A stretch of DNA of 25,331 bases, from assembly GCA_015258095.1 (NCBI GenBank), contig JABZIV010000029.1, positions 1 to 25,331 on the forward strand. Reading direction: 5' to 3'. This DNA is from Lachnospiraceae bacterium (GTDB taxonomy: Bacteria > Bacillota > Clostridia > Lachnospirales > Lachnospiraceae). The notes beneath the pieces were generated by a model. It saw only the letters and a program-made list of their open reading frames with translations, ran no database searches and had not been told where the DNA came from. Made by a program: the position numbers and the translations under genes. Positions 14,151 through 21,634 of this stretch are shown here, piece after piece (position 1 is the first letter of the stretch; every line of letters begins with the position of its first letter).

Positions 14151-15179
14151 TCAGGACAGCAAAAACTTCACAAAGTGAATCTGCTTCTCTAACGATTCCT
14201 CCGCTTCCTGACTATCCATGTGTAATTCATAATCGTGCGGGAGAGAAGCATCCGGAAAATAACTCACAACGGGAATACCCAGTTCGACACAGCGTTCTTT
14301 AAAATCGATTGCCTGGTCACGAAACGTGCCTACATTGCCATCACTTAAAAAGGTGGGCGGAAAATCCTTTGTAAGATAGTTTTCGAGTTTCGTCTGCTCC
14401 GCTTTCTTCCCGTTATAGAATGACAGTTCCTGAAAATATTGCCTTCCCCAGGAAAGGAAAGTCTTATCATTTTCCGCAAGTCCCGTCTTGTGAAACCGTG
14501 TACAATCCAGTAAACCGGAAAGAGAGATAAAGGCACAAATCTTCCCGCCCTTCTTGGAAACAAAAGAAGGAATGTCCAGCTTCTTACTATAACTCTTACT
14601 CACCTGTGTAAGAATAAACTGCCCCGCGAGACTGGCTCCGGCACTGTCGGCAACAAAGATCAACTTTTTGGTATTGATTCCGAGTCTCTCTTTCTCCTCA
14701 AAAAGCTTCTGCAAGCAATAAGAAAGCTGATACAGTGCCGTCGGATAAGGATAGTCCGGCGCAAGGGCGTAATCTACGGAAATGACCTGAAAACCGGAAC
14801 GGAGCCACTTTAAGAAATAGGGGTTGTCCTGCACAATATCCTTTGTTCCCGAAACGAAGCCGCCGCCATGCACATAGATGATGGTTCCCAAAGCCTCTTT
14901 TCGCTTATCCTTCGGGAAAAGAAAAGCATCGTAGTAGTGATTGGGATAAGAAGAGGGATACGGCAGATTCTTATATGCTTCAAACTCGTAAAACTCTTCT
15001 TTCCTTCCCTCCGTCCTCGTATAGGGTAGCTGCACCGCCGTTCGTTCCCGATTTTCTGCCCCTGCGAGCGTATTTCCCGAACCGACAGCGCAGCCCAAGA
15101 CAAAAACGAACAAATAAAAAAAGCCCATTTTAAAGAAAGACTTCCTCTTATCCTGATCTTTAAAATGCGCTTTCTCCAT
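14151..15179 (-). CDS. Alpha/beta-hydrolase esterase of the HSL type, probably membrane-anchored
   Basis: This is a 342-residue esterase/lipase-like protein. The oxyanion motif VHGGGF is at about 103-108, the nucleophile serine sits in ADSAGAS (S179), an acidic residue is near D280 or D288, and the catalytic histidine is in LPHDYEL (H315). The order and spacing fit the hormone-sensitive-lipase branch. The N-terminus has a basic stretch, one hydrophobic segment at about 19-38, and VLGC with Cys30 resembling a lipobox, so it is probably exported and lipid- or membrane-anchored. The substrate is unknown. Nearby surface-glycan genes make glycan de-esterification possible but unproven. The start at ATG 15179 has AAGGA seven bases upstream. 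Confidence 0.8.
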   Translation of the reverse strand: MEKAHFKDQDKRKSFFKMGFFYLFVFVLGCAVGSGNTLAGAENRERTAVQLPYTRTEGRKEEFYEFEAYKNLPYPSSYPNHYYDAFLFPKDKRKEALGTIIYVHGGGFVSGTKDIVQDNPYFLKWLRSGFQVISVDYALAPDYPYPTALYQLSYCLQKLFEEKERLGINTKKLIFVADSAGASLAGQFILTQVSKSYSKKLDIPSFVSKKGGKICAFISLSGLLDCTRFHKTGLAENDKTFLSWGRQYFQELSFYNGKKAEQTKLENYLTKDFPPTFLSDGNVGTFRDQAIDFKERCVELGIPVVSYFPDASLPHDYELHMDSQEAEESLEKQIHFVKFLLS

Positions 15180-15228
15180 CCCGTAATCCTTCTTCTGCTA
15201 ATCCATGAACCTCTTTTAACAATCCTTT

Positions 15229-15260
15229 ATAGTAAACACCTTACTACTATATCTCGTCAA
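15229..15260 (-). promoter_or_regulatory. Weak candidate promoter for the esterase
   Basis: On the minus strand TTGACG (plus 15255-15260) is a good -35 box. The best -10 candidates are TTTACT at 18 bases or TACTAT at 20 bases (plus 15229-15236), both poor in sequence or spacing. No clear terminator is seen between htrA and this gene. Confidence 0.25.
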
Positions 15261-15327
15261 GAGTTGCAGAAGAATAAACCCGCAGCGAAGAATAAGAATA
15301 AACAAAAGATTATCCACAAGAAATGCC

Positions 15328-16593
15328 TTAGTTTTTCTCCGTCTCTACTGTATTCTTCCCTAACGTGACTTCAACAGTCTTTTCCACATATTTTCCTTTG
15401 TTCGAAAGTCTCTGTACGGTGACCTCTACCTTTTCCCCTGCCTTATAGCGGGAAAGCAAGCCGGACAGTTCCTCCAGACTGGAAACAGACTGTCCGTCGA
15501 ATTTTGTGATAATATCCTTCTCCTGTAAAGCTTTGTTGTCCGCTCCTGCCTGATCAAGAATCTTAAAGACATAAATTCCTTCCGGCATATTGTAGGCTTC
15601 CGCAATACTGCTGTCCACAGTCTTTCCCTGGATGCCGATTACGCCTTTTTCTTCCGCACTGACCTTCTCCCTGGTCTTCTTCTGGGACAAACCGTCTACA
15701 ATCGACTTCACCTTCTTAGACGGAATCGAATACCCCATTCCTTCTACCGTGGTATCGGAATACTTCGCTACATTGATGCCGATCAATTCTCCCTGCATAT
15801 TCAGCAGCGCTCCGCCGGAATTTCCGGGATTGATTGCCGCATCCGTCTGTAAAAGTCCTGCCTCTTTTCCCTCTTTTGTACTGACATCCCTGTTCTTTGC
15901 GGAAATGATACCGGTTGTGACGGACTGCCCGTAGCCGAGGGCATTTCCGATAGCAACAACCTGATCGCCGACATTGATACTGTCCGAATCTCCGAATTTC
16001 GCGTAACTGATGCTCTTCTTCGTCTCTTCGGATAAAGAAGAAAGCGGAATGGATACAACGGCAAGATCCGCATCGCTGTCTGTCCCCTTTATTTCCGCAT
16101 CATAAGACTTTCCGTCCACAAACTGTACGGACAAGGCACTGGAATCGGCAACCACGTGATTGTTTGTCACAATCAGAAGCTCCGTATCATTCTTTCCGAT
16201 AATCACACCGGAACCGCTCGCAGCGGCTTCCTGTTGCCCGCTTTCTCCGAAAATATTGTAGCCGTACTGCTGATAACGAATCGTATTCGTGATGGAGACG
16301 ACTTCCGGCATAGCTTCTTTTACAATTCCGGAGACCGTTTCCGAAGTCTCCGTACTCTCTTTTCCGTTTGCCGTCTTCTGTACCCCGCTGCTCTTCTCTT
16401 CAGCCTTCGAACTATTCTGCCGGTCTGAAACTCCCGCATCAGACGATGTCTTTCCGGAATCCGCCGTTTCGGAAAGGACTTCATTTCGATATTGATTGGA
16501 TAAAACATTCACTCCCACCATAGTTCCTCCGGAAACCGCTCCGAAAACCATCGCGGATAAAACAAGCCCTGCAAATTTTCTCCCTTTATTCAT
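15328..16593 (-). CDS. HtrA/DegP-type membrane-anchored serine protease with PDZ domain
   Basis: HtrA proteases degrade or refold damaged exported proteins at the outer face of the membrane. The 421-residue product has one N-terminal membrane segment (about 8-30), a Ser/Lys/Glu-rich linker to about residue 85, and then a trypsin-like domain. The catalytic triad is visible as TNNHVV (H146), DADLAVV (D176) and NPGNSGGALL (S259). A single PDZ domain follows from about residue 310 (GVIGIQGKTV to KVEVTVQRLS). The ATG at 16593 has AGGAGG seven bases upstream. Upstream there is a candidate promoter and a terminator isolating it from the 6S RNA region. It could equally be called DegP or HtrA; paralogue identity is not resolvable. 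Confidence 0.94.
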   Translation of the reverse strand: MNKGRKFAGLVLSAMVFGAVSGGTMVGVNVLSNQYRNEVLSETADSGKTSSDAGVSDRQNSSKAEEKSSGVQKTANGKESTETSETVSGIVKEAMPEVVSITNTIRYQQYGYNIFGESGQQEAAASGSGVIIGKNDTELLIVTNNHVVADSSALSVQFVDGKSYDAEIKGTDSDADLAVVSIPLSSLSEETKKSISYAKFGDSDSINVGDQVVAIGNALGYGQSVTTGIISAKNRDVSTKEGKEAGLLQTDAAINPGNSGGALLNMQGELIGINVAKYSDTTVEGMGYSIPSKKVKSIVDGLSQKKTREKVSAEEKGVIGIQGKTVDSSIAEAYNMPEGIYVFKILDQAGADNKALQEKDIITKFDGQSVSSLEELSGLLSRYKAGEKVEVTVQRLSNKGKYVEKTVEVTLGKNTVETEKN

Positions 16594-16671
16594 CTTCTTT
16601 CCTCCTCTATATCCACTTTTCTATGGAAGCTTCTCTCCTTGAGACGCTCCGTCTTTTTTCTCTTAACGAGT

Positions 16672-16700
16672 GTTATAGTAGGGGGAAAATATGTTTTAAA
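16672..16700 (-). promoter_or_regulatory. Candidate htrA promoter
   Basis: On the minus strand TATAAC (plus 16672-16677) and TTTAAA (plus 16695-16700) are 17 bases apart, roughly 80 bases before the htrA start. The leader contains a small AGACG/CGTCT hairpin. No CIRCE or CtsR-like operator was seen. Confidence 0.45.
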
Positions 16701-16710
16701 AATGGCAAAA

Positions 16711-16740
16711 GCGTGAAGATACTGTGTCTTCACGCTTTTT
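16711..16740. terminator. Bidirectional terminator between the 6S RNA and htrA
   Basis: GCGTGAAGA (16711-16719) pairs perfectly with TCTTCACGC (16727-16735) around the 7-base loop TACTGTG. T5 follows on the plus strand, and A4 precedes the stem, giving T4 on the minus strand. It separates htrA from transcription arriving from the 6S RNA and sugar operon. Confidence 0.8.
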
Positions 16741-16780
16741 AGGGAATTATTCTTAGAATCGAAAAAATAAAACTTTCTTT

Positions 16781-16920
16781 ATGACTGTACAAGGTTCGTT
16801 CCGGGGCACGCTCCCGCTAACCTCGCCACGTAGGGGATACTAAGCGAAAAACCGCAGTTCCTTTGTTTTTCGCAAGTACCCACGGGCTCAGATTGCCCCG
16901 GGACAAACCTGCACAGTCAT
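16781..16920 (-). ncRNA. ssrS: Probable 6S RNA
   Basis: The 140 bases fold into one long rod with a central bubble, the shape of 6S RNA, which sequesters the sigma-A holoenzyme. ATGACTGT pairs with ACAGTCAT at the ends, and GGTTTGTCCCGGGGCA pairs with TGCCCCGGAACGAACC with a single mismatch. A bubble follows, with CTGAGCC on the 5' side and GAGGTTAGC on the 3' side, both resembling conserved 6S bubble bases. Beyond the bubble are GGG-TACT/AGTA-CCC and a 9-bp end hairpin GCGAAAAAC/GTTTTTCGC with a 12-base loop. The strand was chosen from the bubble motifs. A T-rich stretch follows at 16761-16774, and the true ends may extend 10-25 bases. It is not SRP RNA, tmRNA or RNase P, whose signature motifs are absent. 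Confidence 0.72.
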
Positions 16921-16956
16921 AAAACAACAGCTTCCCTTTTTGTAATCGATAACAAT

Positions 16957-18627
16957 CTATACTTCCAAAATAGTCGCTTCGTAGTCGGAAAGGGTAATCT
17001 TTCGTCCTGTGATTCGCGGCTCCGCATTGGAAAGGACAAGCTTTTTTACCGGAGCGGGAAGCTCGAGCTCCCGTTCTTCTTTTCGGTAGTTTCCGAGAAT
17101 GAGGAGGGTTTTCTCCCCTTTTCTGTAGAACGCCATCAGGCGATCTTCGTCTGCCATAAAGGGAACAAAGTCTCCATAAACCACTGTTTCTTTATATTCC
17201 GGGTTCTTCCTTAATGCGGTCAGTTTCTTATAGTAGCTTAAAACGGATTCGGGGTCTTTCTCCTGCTCTGCTACATTGATCTTTTTATAATTCGGGTTTA
17301 GCGGAAGCCAGGGAGTTCCTGTCGTAAAGCCTGCATTCTCACTGCTGTCCCATTGTACCGGTGTACGTGCATTGTCTCTGGAATAGCGGTTCACAATTCG
17401 GAGTGCTTTCTCTTCCGAGAAACCTTCCCGAAGACAGACTTCGTATTCATCCAGAGTGCTGATGTCATCCACTTCCCGAATGGACGTGAGAACCACATTT
17501 TCCATGCCGATTTCCTGCCCCTGATAGATAAAGGGAAGTCCTCTTTGCAGCATCTGCATCGTAGCAAGGAACTTCTTTGCCTTCTCGGATAAATCTTCCT
17601 TCGGAATATAGAAGCTCACGCCTCTCGGTTCATCATGATTCTCAATAATCGTAGAGATAAATCCCACGGGGTTTACGAGTTTCTGCGTCAGAAAGCAAGC
17701 ATCCCGATACATATTCGGGGTCACGATACCGGCATCATACCAGCCAAGTTCCGAATGGGCGCTGGAATGCGCACGAAAATCAAACATCGAAGAAAAATAG
17801 CCGTTTTCTCCGATAAACTCCGGAATCTGCGCTTCCGTTTCATTAAAAACTTCTCCAACGGAAAAGGCATGGTGCGGCTTAAAACAACGATCTCGCATTT
17901 CTCCCAGGAAATCACCGATTCCCTCCGCTTCCGTGATCATTCTTGTACAATTGCTCAGTCCGTCATCCCGATCCACCGGAAAATCATGTCCGCGAAGCGG
18001 GAAAACTTTCTTAATGTTCAGAATCGCATCGATACGGAAGCCTGCTATGCCCTTGTCCAGCCACCAGTTAATCATCTTATAGATTTCTTCCCTGAGTTCC
18101 GGATTCTCCCAGTTTAAGTCCGGCTGCTTTTTATGAAAAAGATGCAGATAGTAGGTGTTCTCCGTTCCTTCCACCTTTTCCCAAACCGATCCGCCGAAAT
18201 AGGAACGCCAGTTGTTCGGCTCGTGCCCGTCTACTCCCTCTTCAAAGTAAAAATACTTGGCGAAAAGTCCCTTCGGATCCGCCACCGCCTTCCGAAACCA
18301 CTCATGCTCATCACTACAATGGTTTACCACAAGGTCCAGGAGAATATACATATCCCTCTTCTTCGCCTCGGAAATCAGCTCCTCCATGTCTTCATTGGAG
18401 CCGAATCGCGGATCAATCTTGTAGTAATCCGCAATATCATAGCCCTGGTCGGCAAGAGGGGACAGAAAGCAGGGAGAGATCCAGATGATATCGATTCCGA
18501 GTTCCTTCAAATAATCGAGTTTTTCAATAATCCCCTTGATGTCTCCAATTCCATTCCCCTTCGTATCCTTAAAACTCTTCGGATAAATCTGATAAGCGAC
18601 CTTCTCCTGCCACCACTCTTTTTTCAT
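16957..18627 (-). CDS. GH13 alpha-glucosidase (first paralogue)
   Basis: This 556-residue cytoplasmic glycoside hydrolase family 13 enzyme has no signal peptide. The conserved regions are visible: region I DLVVNHCSDEH (98-108), region II GFRIDAI with nucleophile D200, region III SVGEVF with acid/base E259, and region IV ENHDEPR with D332. The overall pattern (QPDLNWENPELR, SRDNARTPVQWD, PLNPNYKKINV) is that of oligo-1,6-glucosidase-like alpha-glucosidases. The residue after the nucleophile is Ala, not the Val typical of 1,6-specific enzymes, so its bond preference may differ from the next gene. It is last in the sugar operon, 74 bases after its paralogue; that gap contains a GH13 relic. The ribosome site before ATG 18627 is weak (AAAGAG at 7 bases). 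Confidence 0.88.
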   Translation of the reverse strand: MKKEWWQEKVAYQIYPKSFKDTKGNGIGDIKGIIEKLDYLKELGIDIIWISPCFLSPLADQGYDIADYYKIDPRFGSNEDMEELISEAKKRDMYILLDLVVNHCSDEHEWFRKAVADPKGLFAKYFYFEEGVDGHEPNNWRSYFGGSVWEKVEGTENTYYLHLFHKKQPDLNWENPELREEIYKMINWWLDKGIAGFRIDAILNIKKVFPLRGHDFPVDRDDGLSNCTRMITEAEGIGDFLGEMRDRCFKPHHAFSVGEVFNETEAQIPEFIGENGYFSSMFDFRAHSSAHSELGWYDAGIVTPNMYRDACFLTQKLVNPVGFISTIIENHDEPRGVSFYIPKEDLSEKAKKFLATMQMLQRGLPFIYQGQEIGMENVVLTSIREVDDISTLDEYEVCLREGFSEEKALRIVNRYSRDNARTPVQWDSSENAGFTTGTPWLPLNPNYKKINVAEQEKDPESVLSYYKKLTALRKNPEYKETVVYGDFVPFMADEDRLMAFYRKGEKTLLILGNYRKEERELELPAPVKKLVLSNAEPRITGRKITLSDYEATILEV

Positions 18628-18645
18628 TCCTTCACTCTTTCTACT

Positions 18646-18690
18646 ATACAGAAACCGTTGATTCCCTTCTCACACTAACGGTTCATCCTA
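18646..18690 (-). pseudogene. 45-bp decayed duplicate of GH13 region II
   Basis: This intergenic segment matches 19786-19830, inside the upstream GH13 gene, at 40 of 45 positions with no gaps. The coding copy encodes MNRWCEKGIDGFRM, including catalytic region II. The relic reads MNR-stop-CEKGINGFCI, with Trp turned to a TAG stop, Asp to Asn and Arg to Cys; four of the five differences are transitions. The changes also make AACCGTT and AACGGTT perfect 7-base complements, so the relic could fold as a hairpin in the leader of the next gene. It is not a functional gene. Confidence 0.85.
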
Positions 18691-18701
18691 TACAAAGTTC
18701 C

Positions 18702-20450
18702 TTATTCTACTGCTAAAACATAAGCCTCGTACGGTGCAAGTTTCCCGGCACGCACATCTCTATCCGGAATATTCTGAATCAGCACTTGTCCGTTCTGAAA
18801 CTCTGCGGGAACCGTATACTCTCTTTCTTTTTCCGAAACATTGCATACACAGAGGAGCGCTTTTCCGTCCAAATGTCTTTCATAGATAAAAAGATCCGGA
18901 TCCCCCTCCTCCAAAAGGCGGAAGTCGCCATAAACAATCAAATCAGAGTGATGACGAAGAGAAATCAATTTCTGATAATAATGGAAAACGGAATCCGCTC
19001 TCGCAAGTTCTTCCTTCGCATTCACTTTCTTATAGTTGGGGTTCACTTTGATCCAAGGGGTCGCGCTTGTAAATCCGGCATTCTCGGAATCATCCCACTG
19101 CATCGGTGTACGTGCATTGTCCCTGCTCTTAAAAGCTATCATCGGGAAAAGTTCTGCTGGATCCAAATGGGCTTTCTCGGTCAGTTCGTGGAAAGCATTG
19201 ATACTCTCGAGATCCCGGAACTCCGACAAGTCCTGAAACGGATAATTGCTCATGCCGAGTTCTTCTCCCTGATATACGTAAGGCGTTCCCTGCATCATGT
19301 GAAGGAAGGTGGCAATACACTTTGCCGAACGCTCCCTGTATAGATCACTGTCATTTCCGAGACGGGAAACAATACGCGGCTGATCATGGTTACAGAAGAA
19401 AATACTGTTCCAGCCTACTTCATATAGACCGTTCTGCCACTTCGTAAGATTCTTCTTCAAAGAAACCAGAGACATCTTCTCCGTATTCCACTTAAAACCA
19501 TATTTCGGATTGTCATCCAGACTGACGTGTTCAAACTGGAAAACCATGTTGAGCTCCGTTCCATCGGAATTGGCATATTTCTTTGCTTCTTCCAGGGTGA
19601 CGCCTGCGGTTTCTCCTACCGTAATTAAATCATAGCGGGAAAGCACTTTCCGGTTCATCTCTTTCAGATACGCATGGACCTGCGGTCCGTTTGCGCAAAC
19701 CTGTCCGGCATCTCCATAGATGGCACCGGTCGGAATCGGCTGATTCGGGAGTCCTTCCGGCTTTGAAATCAGGGAAATCACATCCATACGGAAACCGTCG
19801 ATTCCCTTCTCACACCAACGATTCATCATATCGAAAACTTCTTTCCGCACTCTCTCATTTTCCCAGTTGAGATCCGGCTGCTTCTTCGAAAAAAGATGCA
19901 AATAAAACTCCCCTGTCTCTTCCGAGAATCCCCAGGCAGGGCCGGAAAAGAAGGAACCCCAGTTGTTCGGAGGAAGGAACTTCTCTCCCTTATACTCCAC
20001 TACATCGGAAGCAAAGTGCTCCCGCTCTTCGGGGGAAACTTCACTAAGCTTTCTTCCCTTCTTCCAGATATAGTAATCCCGCTTCTCATTTTCCGCATTT
20101 TTCCGGGACTCGAGGAACCACGCGTGCTCATCACTCGTGTGATTCACCACAAGATCCATCACAATCTTCAGTCCCTTCTCATGCGCGCTCTTCAGTAAAC
20201 GGTCAAAGTCCGCCATACTTCCGAAGTCTTCCATGATATCCTCATAATCGGAGATATCATAGCCGTTGTCATCGTTGGGAGAGCGATAGACGGGAGACAA
20301 CCAAATGACATCGATTCCGAGTTCCTTCAGATAATCGAGTTTCGAAGTAATTCCGTTCAAATCCCCGATGCCGTCCCCGTTGCTATCACAGAAACTTCTC
20401 GGATAAATCTGGTATACGACCGCTTCTTTCCACCATGTTTTTTTCATCAT
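18702..20450 (-). CDS. GH13 oligo-1,6-glucosidase (isomaltase type, second paralogue)
   Basis: This 582-residue cytoplasmic GH13 enzyme releases glucose from the non-reducing ends of isomalto-oligosaccharides or related sugars. The start MKKTWWKEAVVYQIYPRSF is typical of the subfamily. Region I is DLVVNHTSDEH (99-109), region II GFRMDVIS with nucleophile D223 followed by Val, region III TVGETAG with E280, and region IV CNHDQPR with D356. The Val after the nucleophile is the usual mark of alpha-1,6 preference. GAGGAG lies 4 bases before ATG 20450 and 7 before a second ATG at 20447, which may be the real start. It follows lacI by 45 bases containing a hairpin. MalL-like naming is plausible, but the substrate is inferred. 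Confidence 0.9.
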   Translation of the reverse strand: MMKKTWWKEAVVYQIYPRSFCDSNGDGIGDLNGITSKLDYLKELGIDVIWLSPVYRSPNDDNGYDISDYEDIMEDFGSMADFDRLLKSAHEKGLKIVMDLVVNHTSDEHAWFLESRKNAENEKRDYYIWKKGRKLSEVSPEEREHFASDVVEYKGEKFLPPNNWGSFFSGPAWGFSEETGEFYLHLFSKKQPDLNWENERVRKEVFDMMNRWCEKGIDGFRMDVISLISKPEGLPNQPIPTGAIYGDAGQVCANGPQVHAYLKEMNRKVLSRYDLITVGETAGVTLEEAKKYANSDGTELNMVFQFEHVSLDDNPKYGFKWNTEKMSLVSLKKNLTKWQNGLYEVGWNSIFFCNHDQPRIVSRLGNDSDLYRERSAKCIATFLHMMQGTPYVYQGEELGMSNYPFQDLSEFRDLESINAFHELTEKAHLDPAELFPMIAFKSRDNARTPMQWDDSENAGFTSATPWIKVNPNYKKVNAKEELARADSVFHYYQKLISLRHHSDLIVYGDFRLLEEGDPDLFIYERHLDGKALLCVCNVSEKEREYTVPAEFQNGQVLIQNIPDRDVRAGKLAPYEAYVLAVE

Positions 20451-20469
20451 CCCACTCCTCTACATTGAT

Positions 20470-20492
20470 AAAATGCGCGCCTAAAAGCACGC
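20470..20492 (-). terminator. Hairpin with short T-run between lacI and the GH13 gene (partial terminator)
   Basis: On the minus strand GCGTGC (plus 20487-20492) pairs with GCGCGC (plus 20475-20480) through six pairs, one G-U, around TTTTAG, and ATTTTAT follows. It sits in the 45-base lacI-GH13 gap, 20 bases before the next ribosome site. It could damp transcription into the glucosidases, or protect the upstream mRNA end. Confidence 0.4.
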
Positions 20493-20495
20493 CCT

Positions 20496-21617
20496 CTAGA
20501 TTCTAGCCACCGTCTCCCCTAAAAAAAGCTTTGCCGGAAGGAGAATATTCTTGCATTTCCCTTCCACATCACTAACTTTATTTCTACTGTTTTCTTTCTC
20601 CTTTTTACAGGATACTACCCTTTGCTTCTCCCCTGCGTCTGCAAAAAGACACGCTCCGGCAGAAAGCAGGGACAGTAACTCTTTTACCGCTTTCCGTCCT
20701 TTTTCCGCGCTATCCTGCTCCATCGTGGTGAGCATCGGATGCATACAGCGCCCCGCTTTTATCCCGTCAAATCCCGCAATAGAAAGCTGTTCCGGAATGG
20801 AGATGCCTCTGTCCATACAAAAACGCATCATCTCGAGTGCCATGATATCCGCCGTAACAAACAAGGCTGTTGCATGAAAGAACTTTTCCTCATAAAAAGA
20901 GAGATATTGTTTTTTTCTCCATTCTTCCGTAAACGACAGATTGTGCCAGACTCCGGCAGAAAGTCCCTCCTCTTCCATCGCGTCTTTATATCCTCGATAG
21001 CGTTCACTATCAATATAGTGCTTTTCCAGAAGTTCTCCGCCCTCAGTCAGAGAGAAAAAGGCAATCTTCCGGTGCCCCATGGAAAGAAGATACTTCGTCA
21101 TCTCTTTTGCCGCTTCATAGTCTTTCAGACCGACATTCACATAGTCTTTATCTTCAGCAGAAAAAGGCGTATCGATCGAAACAACCGGTACGGAGAGGCT
21201 TGCCTTTATCTTATAGTATCCTTCTCTCTTTGCCCCGAGAAGGATGATGCCATCCACGTTCCACTCCCGGGAAATCCTTACACATTCCTCCATGTCCGGA
21301 TTACTGTAGAGCAGGAGAAAATAGCCCTTCTCCTGCAAAGCAAGCTGCACCGCACCGATTACGGAAGAAACAAACGGATCTTCCGTAATGCTCTCTTTCT
21401 CTATTCGCTTATACGCAAGGATAAGGGCAATCAGTCTGGAGCCACCCGCCGAAAGCATCCTGGCCCCCATGTGGGTAACATACTGTTCTTCTTCCAGAAT
21501 TTTCTCGACTCGTCTGTAGATTTCAGGGCTGACTTTCTCTTTTCTTTTATGAATGACATTGGATACGGTAGAGGGACTTACATTCGCGAGTCTCGCAATA
21601 TCTTTTATTCTTGCCAT
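20496..21617 (-). CDS. LacI-family transcriptional regulator of the sugar operon
   Basis: This is a 373-residue repressor-type regulator. An N-terminal LacI helix-turn-helix is at about 4-23 (IKDIARLANVSPSTVSNVIH), then the hinge region, then a periplasmic-binding-protein-like effector domain with VDGIILLGAK, VVSIDTPF, GHRKIAFFSLTE, ALFVTADIMALEMMRF and the late LSIAGFDGIKAG. The C-terminal ILLPAKLFLGETV is normal, but a Lys/Cys-containing stretch of about 38 residues (319-356) is inserted before it. The gene sits inside the operon, 17 bases after the second permease, and probably controls the upstream binding-protein promoter in response to a sugar. GAGGGG lies 4 bases before ATG 21617. Confidence 0.92.
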   Translation of the reverse strand: MARIKDIARLANVSPSTVSNVIHKRKEKVSPEIYRRVEKILEEEQYVTHMGARMLSAGGSRLIALILAYKRIEKESITEDPFVSSVIGAVQLALQEKGYFLLLYSNPDMEECVRISREWNVDGIILLGAKREGYYKIKASLSVPVVSIDTPFSAEDKDYVNVGLKDYEAAKEMTKYLLSMGHRKIAFFSLTEGGELLEKHYIDSERYRGYKDAMEEEGLSAGVWHNLSFTEEWRKKQYLSFYEEKFFHATALFVTADIMALEMMRFCMDRGISIPEQLSIAGFDGIKAGRCMHPMLTTMEQDSAEKGRKAVKELLSLLSAGACLFADAGEKQRVVSCKKEKENSRNKVSDVEGKCKNILLPAKLFLGETVARI

Positions 21618-21634
21618 AAGGCCCCTCGTCTTCT

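Noticed and set aside
16781..16920. SRP RNA, tmRNA or RNase P RNA as alternatives for the rod-shaped RNA
   Set aside because: The signature segments of those RNAs are absent, whereas bubble position and motifs fit 6S RNA.
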